NCBI RefSeq assembly: GCF_005884405.1 | Contig: NZ_VCAO01000005.1 | Coordinates: forward strand, 1 to 64,000 | Source: Qipengyuania marisflavi | Lineage (GTDB): Bacteria; Pseudomonadota; Alphaproteobacteria; Sphingomonadales; Sphingomonadaceae | Direction: 5' to 3' | Length of the DNA: 64,000 nt | Part shown: piece after piece, positions 1 to 8,655 of the stretch | How the letters are laid out: each line of letters opens with the position of its first letter | Position numbering within the stretch: the stretch's first letter is position 1 | Program-made: the position numbers and the translations under genes | Notes under the pieces: generated by a model | The model's database searches: none | The model's input: the letters and a program-made list of their open reading frames with translations, nothing else | Told to the model about the DNA's origin: nothing

Positions 1-261
1 TCCTACGATTATCAAAAGATGCTGCAGGCTTACGGCCTGCGGCCATCGATGAGCGGCAAGGGTAATTGCTATGATAACGCCTCTGTCGAGACATTCTTCA
101 AAAGCCTGAAGGCGGAACTAATCTGGCGGCAGAGCTGGCCAACACGGCGACAAGCCGAGGCCGCCATCTTCCAGTACATCAACGGGTTCTACAATACCCG
201 CCGCCGCCATTCATATCTGGGCGGCATCAGCCCGCTCGCATTCGAAGCCAAAGTGGCATAA
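1..261 (+). CDS. IS3-family transposase OrfB, C-terminal part (truncated by window edge)
   Basis: The reading frame is open from the first base and ends with TAA at 259-261. It encodes the end of an integrase-fold (rve) DDE transposase. The stretch SMSGKGNCYDNASVETFFKS followed by the conserved Glu, and the tail YNTRRRHSYLGG, are hallmarks of IS3-family OrfB. In this family the last catalytic Glu sits in the segment seen here, while the two catalytic Asp residues lie upstream, outside the window. The ATG at position 19 is internal and not a start. The protein would catalyse copy-out-paste-in transposition with its OrfA partner. The family is certain; the subgroup cannot be set from this fragment. 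Confidence 0.9.
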   Translation, partial: SYDYQKMLQAYGLRPSMSGKGNCYDNASVETFFKSLKAELIWRQSWPTRRQAEAAIFQYINGFYNTRRRHSYLGGISPLAFEAKVA

Positions 262-269
262 TGAGATCA

Positions 270-298
270 GTGACCGGCACAAAACCGTTACAAGTCCA
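270..298 (+). mobile_element. Probable right terminal repeat of the IS3-family element
   Basis: About 10 bases after the transposase stop comes the sequence ACCGGCACAAAACCGTTACA followed by AGTCCA, which looks like an IS3-type right inverted repeat. The left end lies outside the window, so the exact boundary and any target duplication cannot be confirmed. The end is placed near 298 from sequence character alone. Confidence 0.5.
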
Positions 299-677
299 AA
301 GTGCCCTTCGCTACCAGCTTAGCCTCTAGGTCAGGGTGCAGGTTAATGTTGAAGGTCAGCAGGTCCCATTCATGACAGACCACCGTAGCCATGGTCACCT
401 TCATCCATTGTGACAGGTCTTCCCATTTGGGCATAGGTCTCCCGTTCTCTTGAACCCGCATAGGAAACGGAGACAATTCCCATGAAGCCGGTCGGTCCTG
501 TTTCCCATAGAAGACTGATAGCGCTTCGACAGGCTCGTCAAATTGGGCATGACGACGCTCCGCCTCTCCCACCAAGAGGCGCAGTTTCGCGAAGATTCTG
601 CGATCACGCGCAAGACGTCGAGCTTCGCGGCCGCGACGCCGCCTATGGCCGGTTTTTCGATTTGGATGGAGCGCCAT
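288..677 (-). pseudogene. Hypothetical protein, 3' end replaced by the IS3 element
   Basis: This reverse-strand ORF of about 129 codons starts at the ATG at 677; the ORF extends to a TTG at 692. The N-terminal half is very Arg-rich (GHRRRRGREARRLARDRR). The C-terminal half looks like real protein (KWEDLSQWMKVTMATVVCHE, then NINLHPDLEAKLVAKG). The stop codon (tta at 288-290) lies inside the putative IS3 right end, so the last residues and the stop appear to come from the IS and the native C-terminus is lost. No family is recognised with confidence. Part of the ORF (516-537) resembles a GACGAGCCTGTCGAAGCGC-type sequence that I associate with dispersed repeats in sphingomonads, which lowers confidence that this is a conserved gene. 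Confidence 0.4.
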
Positions 678-745
678 GACCCTGCGAGACAAATGTGTGA
701 GACAATCTGCATCGCAACAACGCTAAGTCGTTGAAAGACAATGGG

Positions 746-821
746 TGGTGAGCCCTGCTGGGTTCGAACCAGCGACCTACTGATTAAAAGTCAGTTGCTC
801 TACCGACTGAGCTAAGGGCCC
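746..821 (-). tRNA. tRNA-Lys (anticodon UUU)
   Basis: The reverse strand folds as a complete 76-nt tRNA with an encoded CCA end. The acceptor stem pairs GGGCCCT with AGGGCTC (one G-U). The D-loop region reads TTAGCTCAGTCGGTAGAGCA, the anticodon loop is CTTTTAA with anticodon TTT, and the T-arm contains GGTTCGAACC. This decodes AAA/AAG lysine. It sits between the IS3 remnant and a carbamoyltransferase gene. Confidence 0.96.
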
Positions 822-928
822 GACCACCGGCGTGCCACTAGATAGACCGCGCCGCCGGGTCAAGCGGACTTGCGGGAGTTTCTGCGGCTTCTGGTAAATC
901 GCAGCGCGAAGTGCAAAAGCTTCAGGTG

Positions 929-2713
929 ATGACTGCGATCCTGGGACTTGCCGCTTTTCACCCCGATGCCTCGGCCTGTCTGGTCATTGACGGACAGCTG
1001 GTGGGCGCAGTGGCGGAGGAGCGGCTGGGTGCGCGGCAAAAGCATACCGCCGACTTTCCCGCCTATGCGGTGCGGCATTTGCTGGCCGACGCCGGAATTA
1101 CGCTGGCCGACGTCAGCCATGTGGCGATGGGGCGGCAGACCAGCGCCAATCGCGCGGCCAAGCTGCGATATTTGCTGGCCAAGCCTGCCAACGGCATCAA
1201 TGCCGTGACCAGCGCGCTGCGGCGTCACAAGGCGACACTGGGGCTGACCGAATTGCTGGCGCATGCCTGCGATATGGACCCGGCGCTTGTGATGGCGGAA
1301 AGCCATTTCGTCGAACATCACGTCAGCCACATCGCCAGCGCCTATTACTGCTCCCCGTTCGAGCAGGCGACAGCGGGTTTCTCGATTGACGGGTCGGGCG
1401 ATTTCGTCAGCGGCATGGCGGCGCGCTGTGAAGGCACACGTATCGAAGTGCTGGATAAGGTGACGCTGCCCGCCAGTCTGGGGCATTTCTACACCGCATT
1501 GTGCCAGTTCATCGGCTTCGACCTATTCGGCGAAGAGTATAAGGTGATGGGCCTGGCCCCCTATGGTCATGACCGTTACGCCGCCGAAATGGCGCGGATC
1601 GTGCGGCTGGAGGGCACCGACTGGTACCGTGTCGACGGCAAATATCTCGATGTGTGGAACGGGCTGGCGGCTTCCGAGGTCAATGCCGCGGGCCAGCTGC
1701 GGATGGGGACGATCTACTCCGCCGCGCTGGAGCAGCTGTTTGGTCCGCCCCGGCGGCGCGAGGATCCGGTGACACAGCGCGAGATGGATATCGCGCGATC
1801 AACGCAGGCGATGTTCGAACGCGCGGTGTCGCAATGCCTGACTTCGCTTGGCGACCGCGTGCCGCTGACCCGGCTGGCAATGGCGGGCGGCTGCGCACTC
1901 AACGGGGTTATGAATGCCCGCGCCTATCGCGACTTTCCCATTGGGCACGCCTATCTGCACGCCGCCGCATCGGATGACGGCACGGCGGTGGGCGCGGCCT
2001 TCCATTGCTGGCACGAGAAGCTGAGCCGGCCCGAGCGGTTTCATATGACCCACGCCTTCTGGGGGCCGGAGCATGGCCATGAAGCCATCCGCCGCGCGCT
2101 GGACGGCTGCACATTGCCGGTGCGCGAATGCGCCAGCGCGGATGAGGCTGTGGAGATCGCAGCAGAGCTGATCGCGGGCGGCGCAGTCACCGGCTGGTAT
2201 CAGGGCCGCAGCGAATGGGGACCGCGCGCGCTGGGCAATCGCTCGATCCTGGCCAATCCGGCGATCCCAGACATGAAAGAGCGGATCAACCGCAAGATCA
2301 AGCGGCGCGAAAACTTCCGCCCGTTCGCCCCCGCCCTGCTGCGCGCCGATGTCAGCCGCTATTTCGAACAGGACATCGACAGCCCGTTCATGATGCACGT
2401 TGTCAAATTCCGCGAGAAATGGCGCGAAACCTTTCCGGCGGTCACCCATGTCGATGGCACTGGGCGGCTGCAAAGCGTGGCAGAGGACAACAATCCGCTG
2501 TTTTTCCGCCTGCTGACCGCGATGAAGCGGCGTACCGGGCACGGAATGCTGCTGAACACCAGTTTCAACGAGAACGAGCCAGTGGTCGATACGCCCGCAC
2601 AGGCGCTCGACTGCTTCCTGCGCACCGATATGGATGCGCTGGTGATGGGCCGCTTTGTTATCGAGAAAGCGCGCGCCGACGGGCCAGCCGCGCCGCCAGC
2701 TGGCGCAGACTGA
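929..2713 (+). CDS. Carbamoyltransferase (NodU/CmcH/TobZ family)
   Basis: The product is 594 residues. The N-terminal Kae1/ASKHA-like domain opens with ILGLAAFHPDASACLVIDGQ and VAEERLGARQKH, and carries HHVSHIASAYY and FSIDGSGD. A long C-terminal YrdC-like domain contains GRSEWGPRALGNRSILANP and KRRENFRPFAP, which bind carbamoyl phosphate and ATP in this family. Family members transfer a carbamoyl group to a hydroxyl of a sugar or antibiotic. The ATG at 929 is chosen because the family N-terminus begins right after it; an in-frame GTG exists at 911. No biosynthetic partners are adjacent, so the substrate is unknown. The 3' end overlaps convergent folK by 56 bp. Confidence 0.93.
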   Translation: MTAILGLAAFHPDASACLVIDGQLVGAVAEERLGARQKHTADFPAYAVRHLLADAGITLADVSHVAMGRQTSANRAAKLRYLLAKPANGINAVTSALRRHKATLGLTELLAHACDMDPALVMAESHFVEHHVSHIASAYYCSPFEQATAGFSIDGSGDFVSGMAARCEGTRIEVLDKVTLPASLGHFYTALCQFIGFDLFGEEYKVMGLAPYGHDRYAAEMARIVRLEGTDWYRVDGKYLDVWNGLAASEVNAAGQLRMGTIYSAALEQLFGPPRRREDPVTQREMDIARSTQAMFERAVSQCLTSLGDRVPLTRLAMAGGCALNGVMNARAYRDFPIGHAYLHAAASDDGTAVGAAFHCWHEKLSRPERFHMTHAFWGPEHGHEAIRRALDGCTLPVRECASADEAVEIAAELIAGGAVTGWYQGRSEWGPRALGNRSILANPAIPDMKERINRKIKRRENFRPFAPALLRADVSRYFEQDIDSPFMMHVVKFREKWRETFPAVTHVDGTGRLQSVAEDNNPLFFRLLTAMKRRTGHGMLLNTSFNENEPVVDTPAQALDCFLRTDMDALVMGRFVIEKARADGPAAPPAGAD

Positions 2714-3164
2714 ACCCGCTCACCGGGTCACGCCATTGCGGGGCAATCGCGGCGGCGGGGCGCAGCACGAATTCGCGGGTGCGGAACTGCGGATGCGGGA
2801 TCGCCAGCGCCCCACTGACCCAGATCCCGCCGTCCCACAGCACGATATCCAGATCGAGCACTCGAGCGCGCCAGCGCTGCCCGCGCCGATCCCGGCCGAA
2901 CACCTGCTCAATGCTCTGCAAGGCAGCCAGCAGGGCGGGCGGGTGATGCGGGGTCTCCACCAGCGCGGCTGCATTGGCGTAGCGGCGCTGTGAAGGGCCT
3001 ATGGGGGCACTGGCACTGAACGGCGAAGCATCGAGCAGCTCCACCCCGACCTCCGCCAGCGCGCCCAAAGCCGCCGCCAGCACCGCGCGCGGTGCGCCGA
3101 TGGCGGGGTGGCGCTGGTTGCTGCCCAAGGCGATCAGATAGCGGTGGGAGCTTGCGCCGGACAT
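2658..3164 (-). CDS. folK: 2-amino-4-hydroxy-6-hydroxymethyldihydropteridine diphosphokinase
   Basis: This 168-residue HPPK transfers pyrophosphate from ATP to 6-hydroxymethyl-7,8-dihydropterin in cytosolic folate synthesis. The N-terminus has the family pattern YLIALGSNQRHPAIGAP. The mid-region RRGQRWRARVLDLDIVLW holds the Asp pair that binds magnesium and the basic substrate loop. IPHPQFRTREFVLRP is the conserved C-terminal block. Length is normal. The gene stands alone, convergent with and overlapping the carbamoyltransferase and divergent from the M20 peptidase. Confidence 0.96.
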   Translation of the reverse strand: MSGASSHRYLIALGSNQRHPAIGAPRAVLAAALGALAEVGVELLDASPFSASAPIGPSQRRYANAAALVETPHHPPALLAALQSIEQVFGRDRRGQRWRARVLDLDIVLWDGGIWVSGALAIPHPQFRTREFVLRPAAAIAPQWRDPVSGFSLRQLAARLARRRALSR

Positions 3165-3219
3165 GGCCCCGTCCTAGCCTCACGCGCAGCAATTGGAAAT
3201 CGCCGGGAGAGAATTCGCA

Positions 3220-4644
3220 ATGCGCCTCAAGACCATGATCGCCGCCAGTATGCTTGCCATCACCAGCGCAGCGGTGGCGCAGCAACCGGCGGCGCCGCGC
3301 CAGCTTACCGAACATGAGCAGCGCGTGCATGACATCTACCGCGATATCATCGCCTTCCGCACTGCACGCGGCCACGGCAAAGTGCCCGAAATGGTCGCCT
3401 ATCTGGGCGGGCGGCTGTCCGAAGCGGGCTTCGCGCAGGACGATATCATGGTCAGCGATTACGATTCCGAAGGCGAAGCGACGCAGGGACTTGTCGTGCG
3501 CTATCGCGGCGACGGGTCATCTGGCGAAAAGGCGATCGTGCTGCTGGCGCATATGGATGTGGTCGATGCCCTGCCCGAAGATTGGGAGCGCGACCCGTTC
3601 ACGCTGATCGAGGAAGACGGGTATTTCTTTGGCCGCGGCACGATGGACAACAAATATGGCGTCGCCAATTTGACCGGCACTTTCATCAGGCTGAAGCAGG
3701 AAGGCTGGACCCCGAACCGTGATCTCTATCTGGTATTCTCGGGTGATGAAGAAACCGGAATGGTCTCCACCAAGGCGCAGGCGCAGTGGGTGGCGAAGAG
3801 CATCGACCCGGCCTTTGTGCTGAATTCGGATGCGGGCGGCACGGGGCTGGGCAATGACTACGCCCCGCAGGCAATGCGGGTGCAGGCGGCGGAGAAAACC
3901 TATGCCACGTTTGAACTAACCGTGACCAATCCGGGCGGCCATTCCTCGCGTCCGCGATCCGACAATGCGATTTACCAGCTGGCGGCGGCGCTGCTCAAGA
4001 TCGAACGGCACAGATTTGCAGTGCAGGCCACCCCGCTCACGCGCAGCTATCTGGGGGCGCTGGGGCAGGCCATGCCGGGTGCAGCAGGGGAGGCGATGCG
4101 CGCCTTTGCCGCCAATCCCGATGATGCAGCGGCGGTCGCCACTTTGCAGGCGATGCCCGAGACTGTGGGCACGCTGGGCACCACCTGCATTCCCACAATG
4201 CTGCGCGGCGGCCATGCCGAAAACGCACTACCGCAAAGCGTCACTGCGACGGTCAATTGCCGGATATTCCCCGGCAATGGTGTCGCCAAAACCCAGGCCG
4301 AGCTGGAAGCTGTGGTGGGTGATGCCGAGGTAACCTTCGCCGTGCTGGGCGATCCCACCGAAAGCCCCGAATCCCCCCTGCGCGACGATGTGCTGGCGGC
4401 GCTGACCAAGAGCCTGACCGCACGGTATGGCAGCGCGATCCCGATCATCCCCTATATGGAATCGGGCGGCACCGACGGGATGCATTACCGCAATCTTGGC
4501 TATGACACGGTCGCCATCAGCGGCGGTGCCAGCCGCGCGCAGGATATGTTTGCCCACGGCATGAACGAGCGGCTTCGGGTCGATGCGTTTTATGCCGGGC
4601 TCGACCATTGGACAATTGTGCTCAAGGAACTTGCGGGGCGTTAA
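3220..4644 (+). CDS. Exported M20-family metallopeptidase
   Basis: The product is 474 residues with a Sec signal peptide (MRLKTMIAASMLAITSAAVA then QQP). The ATG at 3220 is chosen over the upstream TTG at 3193 because GGGAGAG lies at 3204-3210 and the signal peptide begins there. Metal-site motifs are LLAHMDVVDALPEDW (His/Asp), FFGRGTMDNKYG (bridging Asp) and FSGDEETG (catalytic Glu pair). A dimerisation domain follows NPGGHSSRP. Family members are di-zinc carboxypeptidases or aminoacylases; here it would act in the periplasm on peptides. Substrate is not predictable. The stop overlaps the convergent downstream gene by 4 nt. Confidence 0.93.
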   Translation: MRLKTMIAASMLAITSAAVAQQPAAPRQLTEHEQRVHDIYRDIIAFRTARGHGKVPEMVAYLGGRLSEAGFAQDDIMVSDYDSEGEATQGLVVRYRGDGSSGEKAIVLLAHMDVVDALPEDWERDPFTLIEEDGYFFGRGTMDNKYGVANLTGTFIRLKQEGWTPNRDLYLVFSGDEETGMVSTKAQAQWVAKSIDPAFVLNSDAGGTGLGNDYAPQAMRVQAAEKTYATFELTVTNPGGHSSRPRSDNAIYQLAAALLKIERHRFAVQATPLTRSYLGALGQAMPGAAGEAMRAFAANPDDAAAVATLQAMPETVGTLGTTCIPTMLRGGHAENALPQSVTATVNCRIFPGNGVAKTQAELEAVVGDAEVTFAVLGDPTESPESPLRDDVLAALTKSLTARYGSAIPIIPYMESGGTDGMHYRNLGYDTVAISGGASRAQDMFAHGMNERLRVDAFYAGLDHWTIVLKELAGR

Positions 4645-5063
4645 GCGCCGAAAATATCGTTCTCGGCTGGCTGCATTTGCAGTGCGCCCAGCGTCAGCTT
4701 GCGCGTGCGCCGCAGGATTCCGCTGGTGGCCAGATCATAGGGCACGGCGATATCGGCGGCGTAATTGGCGGCGCGTAGGCGCACCGCGATCTGTCCGGAC
4801 TGGTGCTGCGCAATCGCCACCGCGCGGATCGTCCCGTCGGCGGCACGCGGGCGCAGGATTTGGGCGAAGCGGTCCAGCACCGATTGCGCGCTGTCGAGGC
4901 TTTCCTTTTCCAGCACCGCCACCGCCTGAATGTCTCCGCCCTTGCGCAATTCAAACAGCAGCGGCAGGAATTTGCCCTGCTTCTCGACCAAGGCCGCAGC
5001 AGCCTCCAGCGCAGCGGTGAACAGGCGGTCCAGCTGATGCTGGTCGATCCCGCCTGTCGCCAT
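4641..5063 (-). CDS. Hypothetical protein downstream of aguB
   Basis: This 140-residue acidic-to-neutral protein has no signal peptide or membrane segment. It starts 2 nt after the aguB stop with GAGGATAT upstream, so it is probably the last gene of the SIMPL-aguB operon. Sequence character (LLFELRKGGDIQAVAVLEKE, then IRAVAIAQHQSGQIAVRLRA) suggests an alpha/beta domain of alternating strands and helices. I do not recognise a named family. Coding is supported by codon use and tight packing between two genes. Confidence 0.8.
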   Translation of the reverse strand: MATGGIDQHQLDRLFTAALEAAAALVEKQGKFLPLLFELRKGGDIQAVAVLEKESLDSAQSVLDRFAQILRPRAADGTIRAVAIAQHQSGQIAVRLRAANYAADIAVPYDLATSGILRRTRKLTLGALQMQPAENDIFGA

Positions 5064-5065
5064 CG

Positions 5066-5941
5066 TCAGATATCCTCGACAATTCGTGAATAAAGCTGCG
5101 GGCGGCGGTCACGGAAGAAGCCCATGCCTGCGCGGTGCTTTGCCGCGCTGTCCAGGTCGAGTGTGGCCAGCAGAACGCCGCTTTCCTGCGCGCCGTAATC
5201 GGCGACCAGATCGCCCCATTCGTCGCTGATAAAGCTGTGCCCGTAAAAGCTTTGCTGCCGGTCCGCCGGACCTTCATGGCCGATGCGGTTGGCGGCGGCG
5301 ACGGGCATACAGTTCGACACCGCGTGGCCGATCATCGCGCGGCGCCACATCCGGCTGGTGTCCAGATTGGCATCATAAGGCTCGGACCCGATGGCGGTGG
5401 GGTACAGCAGCACTTCGGCCCCCTGCAACGCCATGACCCGCGCGCATTCGGGATACCACTGGTCCCAGCAGATCCCCACACCGATGCGCGCCGTGCCTTG
5501 CGCAATCGGCACGTCCCACACTTTGAAACCGTCATTGCCGGGGCGGAAATAGTATTTTTCCTCATAGCCCGGCCCATCGGGAATATGGCTCTTGCGGTAT
5601 GTGCCCATCACCGCGCCATCGGGGCCGATCATCGCCAGCGTATTGTAGTAATGGTGCCCGTCCCGCTCGAAAAAGCTGGTGGGGATCGCCACGCCCAGCC
5701 GCGCCGCCTGTTGCTGCATCGCCAGCACCGAAGGGTGCTCGGCAGTGGGCCGTGCGCGGGCGAACAGAGCCTCGTCCTCCTCGCGGCAGAAATATTCGCC
5801 TGCGAACAGTTCGGGCGGCAGGATCACCTGCGCGCCCTGTTCAGCGGCGGTTTCGACCAGCGATGCGACGGCGGCGATATTGTCCGCCTCGTCAGCGCGG
5901 GCGAGCGGCAATTGCAGAACGGCGAGGGTCAGCTCTCTCAT
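5066..5941 (-). CDS. aguB: N-carbamoylputrescine amidase
   Basis: This 291-residue nitrilase-superfamily enzyme carries the Glu-Lys-Cys triad: PPELFAGEYFC (Glu), YRKSHIPDGPGYEEKYYF (Lys) and GICWDQWYPE (Cys). These flanking sequences are those of plant-type N-carbamoylputrescine amidase, which hydrolyses N-carbamoylputrescine to putrescine, CO2 and ammonia in the agmatine route. No agmatine deiminase (aguA) is in the window. It lies 11 nt downstream of the SIMPL gene and 2 nt upstream of a hypothetical gene on the same strand. Confidence 0.95.
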   Translation of the reverse strand: MRELTLAVLQLPLARADEADNIAAVASLVETAAEQGAQVILPPELFAGEYFCREEDEALFARARPTAEHPSVLAMQQQAARLGVAIPTSFFERDGHHYYNTLAMIGPDGAVMGTYRKSHIPDGPGYEEKYYFRPGNDGFKVWDVPIAQGTARIGVGICWDQWYPECARVMALQGAEVLLYPTAIGSEPYDANLDTSRMWRRAMIGHAVSNCMPVAAANRIGHEGPADRQQSFYGHSFISDEWGDLVADYGAQESGVLLATLDLDSAAKHRAGMGFFRDRRPQLYSRIVEDI

Positions 5942-5952
5942 GGAGCCATGCG

Positions 5953-6696
5953 TTATTTCGGTCGTAGCGCGAAGTCCACCTGAACCGATACGCGGCTGGT
6001 GGTCTGCCCCGGCATGATGCGCCCGCCGCCCTGTTCAGGCATGGCCATATCATTCGACGTTTGTATCGCAGCCACTGGCGGGGGCGGTGCGCCCGGAATA
6101 TAACGGTTGCCCTGCCCGCCGCCGCCATCGCGGATGGACAGCGTGCGCGAGATTTCCATATCCGCCGCATCGGCATATGCCTGCGCGCGCGCCTTGGCGG
6201 CCTTGAACGCCTCGCCGTAAGCAGCATTGGCGGCTTTCTCGCTGTCGGAAATTCGCAGATCCGGACCGGACAGCACATTGGCGCCGGCTTCGGTCGCGGC
6301 AGTCACCGCAGCGCCCGCCTTGTCGATATCGCGCACCGTCACGGCCACCACATTGCTCGCTTGAAACTGCCCCTTCTTCGGCCCCCAGTCGAGTTTCTGG
6401 ATGCCGACAGTGCGGGTCTGAATATCCTTTTCCGGCACACCGGCTGCGGTCAGCGCGGCAACCACTTTTTCGATGTCGACAGTATTGGCGGCAGAGGCTT
6501 TGCCCGCGCTGTTTGACCAGCTGTTGATGCCGACCTGAAAGAACGCCTCGTCGGGCCGCACTTCGCTTTCGCCCGTCGCGCTGACGGACAGCAGCGTCTC
6601 GTCATGATCGACCCCGCGCGGATCATAAGGCTTGTCCCCGCAAGCGGTCAGCGCCAGCGGCAGGGCAGTCACTAGGATCAATGATTTGCGCGACAT
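5953..6696 (-). CDS. SIMPL-domain (DUF541) lipoprotein
   Basis: The product is 247 residues with a lipoprotein signal (LILVTALPLALTAC, Cys about residue 19), so it is probably anchored in the envelope. The body is a SIMPL/DUF541 domain: SVSATGESEVRPDEAFFQVGI, then VDIEKVVAALTAAGVPEKDIQTR and a later KAARAQAYADAADMEI-like block. This family (YggE/BP26) forms periplasmic oligomers of unclear function, some linked to oxidative stress. A Gly/Pro-rich segment precedes the last strand. It heads a likely operon with aguB. Confidence 0.9.
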   Translation of the reverse strand: MSRKSLILVTALPLALTACGDKPYDPRGVDHDETLLSVSATGESEVRPDEAFFQVGINSWSNSAGKASAANTVDIEKVVAALTAAGVPEKDIQTRTVGIQKLDWGPKKGQFQASNVVAVTVRDIDKAGAAVTAATEAGANVLSGPDLRISDSEKAANAAYGEAFKAAKARAQAYADAADMEISRTLSIRDGGGGQGNRYIPGAPPPPVAAIQTSNDMAMPEQGGGRIMPGQTTSRVSVQVDFALRPK

Positions 6697-6792
6697 AACA
6701 GGCTCTCCCCAGCCGCAGCGAGATGCCGCGGCTAGGGTGCCTTATTTCCGCCATAATGTGAACGCTTGCTTAATGATACAGTATTACATTGA

Positions 6793-7605
6793 TCAACGCT
6801 TGCGGAACAGAAGCGTCATCCTGTCGCTCTCGCCCATGTTTTTCAAATCATCGCGCTTGGACCCCAGCACCGGCGGCATCTCCCACACACCTTTCTCGTG
6901 GTTTGCCGCATCCATCGGATTGGCATTTACCTCGCTGGTGCCAACCAAAGCGAAGCCATGCGCTTCTACCAAACCGATAACATCGCTTTGCCGCAAATAG
7001 CCTTTCGATCCATCGGTGTAGTCGCCGTTTGCCCAAGGCTTGGCACGGTGCTGGACAATGCCCAGCATCCCATCGTCTTTCAGCAATGCGCGCATCCGAG
7101 TGAGTTCCTGATGCATCATGCCATTGCGCAGCAGATTGTGCATTTCACGGAAGATCAGCACGCGGTCCACCGTGCCGTTCATCGGTTCCAGCTCGTTGGA
7201 ATTGTGCACCATCACCGGCGCGCCCGACAATGACCAGGCAGGCGACAGTTCCTTGAAGCGCGGCGTCAGCTTGGCGGCATATTCGGTAAAGCCGGTGTTG
7301 TTGGCGGTCGAACCATCCGGGTTCAGTCCGATATAGCTGCCGCTTGCACCCAGATAGGGCACCAGCACCCGCGTGTACCAACCGCCTGACGGCATATAAT
7401 CGGCCACGGTCATGCCGGGCTTCACGCCAAAGAACGCCAGCGTTTCGGCGGGATGCCGGAATTGGTCGCGCGCACGGTCCTCGGCGCGGTTGGCCTGCGC
7501 CAGCGCGGCGGTCAGCTCCGGTGCCGTCATGTGGTGATCTGCCGCCAGCGGAGCCGCCAGCAGCGTTGCAGCGGCCACAGCAGTGGCCATCAAAAATTTG
7601 CGCAT
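6793..7605 (-). CDS. Exported class I methyltransferase-like protein
   Basis: The product is 270 residues with a clear Sec signal peptide (MRKFLMATAVAAATLLAAPLAA then DHH). The body resembles a Rossmann SAM methyltransferase: the motif I position reads VADYMPSGGWYTRVLVPYL, followed by LKDDGMLGIVQHRA. Members of this exported family occur widely in Proteobacteria and are annotated as methyltransferases, but no SAM source is known in the periplasm. It may bind another ligand. It is monocistronic, divergent from msrA. Confidence 0.85.
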   Translation of the reverse strand: MRKFLMATAVAAATLLAAPLAADHHMTAPELTAALAQANRAEDRARDQFRHPAETLAFFGVKPGMTVADYMPSGGWYTRVLVPYLGASGSYIGLNPDGSTANNTGFTEYAAKLTPRFKELSPAWSLSGAPVMVHNSNELEPMNGTVDRVLIFREMHNLLRNGMMHQELTRMRALLKDDGMLGIVQHRAKPWANGDYTDGSKGYLRQSDVIGLVEAHGFALVGTSEVNANPMDAANHEKGVWEMPPVLGSKRDDLKNMGESDRMTLLFRKR

Positions 7606-7721
7606 CAGTGTTCTCTCCCAGAAAAAGCTTGTGGCGGCCTTGTGAACGTGCGCGCACGCGATGACAAGCCGATGACAAGCGCTTGGCGGTTTCCTACATG
7701 GTCAGACCAAGGAGACACAAA

Positions 7722-8264
7722 ATGGCACAGCAACAGGCAATTATCGCAGGCGGATGCTTCTGGTGCACCGAGGCGGTGATGAACGATGTGATCGGCGTCA
7801 GTGCGGTAGAGAGCGGCTATATTGGCGGGCAGATTGCCGACCCGACTTACAAAGAGGTGTGCAGCGGCACCACCGGCCATGCCGAGGGTGTGCGCGTGAC
7901 CTTCGACACCGATGTTATCAGCTATGCCGATCTGCTGGACGTGTTCATGGGCACGCATGATCCCAGCCAGCTCAACCGTCAGGGCAATGACGTCGGCACC
8001 CAATACCGCAGCGCGATTTTCCCGCTGGACGATGCGCAGCGCAGCGAAGCCGCCGCCGCCATCGCCCGCTGGGACGCTGACCATGCGGGCCAAAGCGCCG
8101 CCACCACCGTGGAAGGCCCTGCGACCTGGTTTCCGGCCGAGGGCTACCACCAGGAATATTGGGAAGGCGAAGGCCAGCGCAATCCCTATTGCCAGGCGAC
8201 AATCCCGCCCAAGCTGATGAAACTGCGCAAGAGCTTTCAGAAATACCTCAAAGCTGACTCCTGA
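7722..8264 (+). CDS. msrA: Peptide-methionine (S)-S-oxide reductase MsrA
   Basis: This 180-residue cytosolic enzyme reduces the S-epimer of methionine sulfoxide in proteins. The catalytic motif GGCFWCTEAV is near residue 10. GTTGHAEGVRVTFD and the C-terminal EGYHQEYW are family signatures. The ATG at 7722 has AAGGAG at 7709-7714, so the 13 extra upstream in-frame residues are not used. The msrB gene is separate, at 22.98-23.42 kb. Confidence 0.97.
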   Translation: MAQQQAIIAGGCFWCTEAVMNDVIGVSAVESGYIGGQIADPTYKEVCSGTTGHAEGVRVTFDTDVISYADLLDVFMGTHDPSQLNRQGNDVGTQYRSAIFPLDDAQRSEAAAAIARWDADHAGQSAATTVEGPATWFPAEGYHQEYWEGEGQRNPYCQATIPPKLMKLRKSFQKYLKADS

Positions 8265-8655
8265 GTCGGCTGCTTCGTTCAGCTTTGGAGCCCATTTCCT
8301 GAGACATGGACCGGGTGTTACACGGTCCAGAGAGTAAAAAATTTTCTGGGCATGTCCCGCCCTGCAAACCAGTCCGAGGGCTGCAGGATGGGTTAAATTG
8401 GCCATAGCCGATGTCTGCCAAAGAAGGACCATTGTAGGAAAGCGTTTATCGCTTCTTTTGGGCATCGCAGAATCAACTGTGCTGATGGCAGATCATGTCA
8501 ATATGCCAGGCGACGCGCTGGTTTATGGCAGATGCGTTTTTGCTAGACCACGCCGAGATAGGCTGGAATTGCGACAACTGGGGTTGGAAGCGGACATTCT
8601 CGGGATCGCATGATCGAAGTCCGCTAGGTTTAGAAGCAGACCCGTGCCGCACGGA
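8265..8655. other. Non-coding interval between msrA and a VOC gene
   Basis: This 391-bp gap has no convincing gene; short open frames here lack RBS and protein-like character. A hairpin GGACCG-N9-CGGTCC at 8308-8328, followed by AGAGAGTAAAAAATTTTC, could end msrA transcription, though it lacks a proper T-run. Confidence 0.4.

Noticed and set aside
8398-8613. 71-codon frame between msrA and the VOC gene
   Set aside because: No RBS, no recognisable protein pattern, isolated in a non-coding gap.
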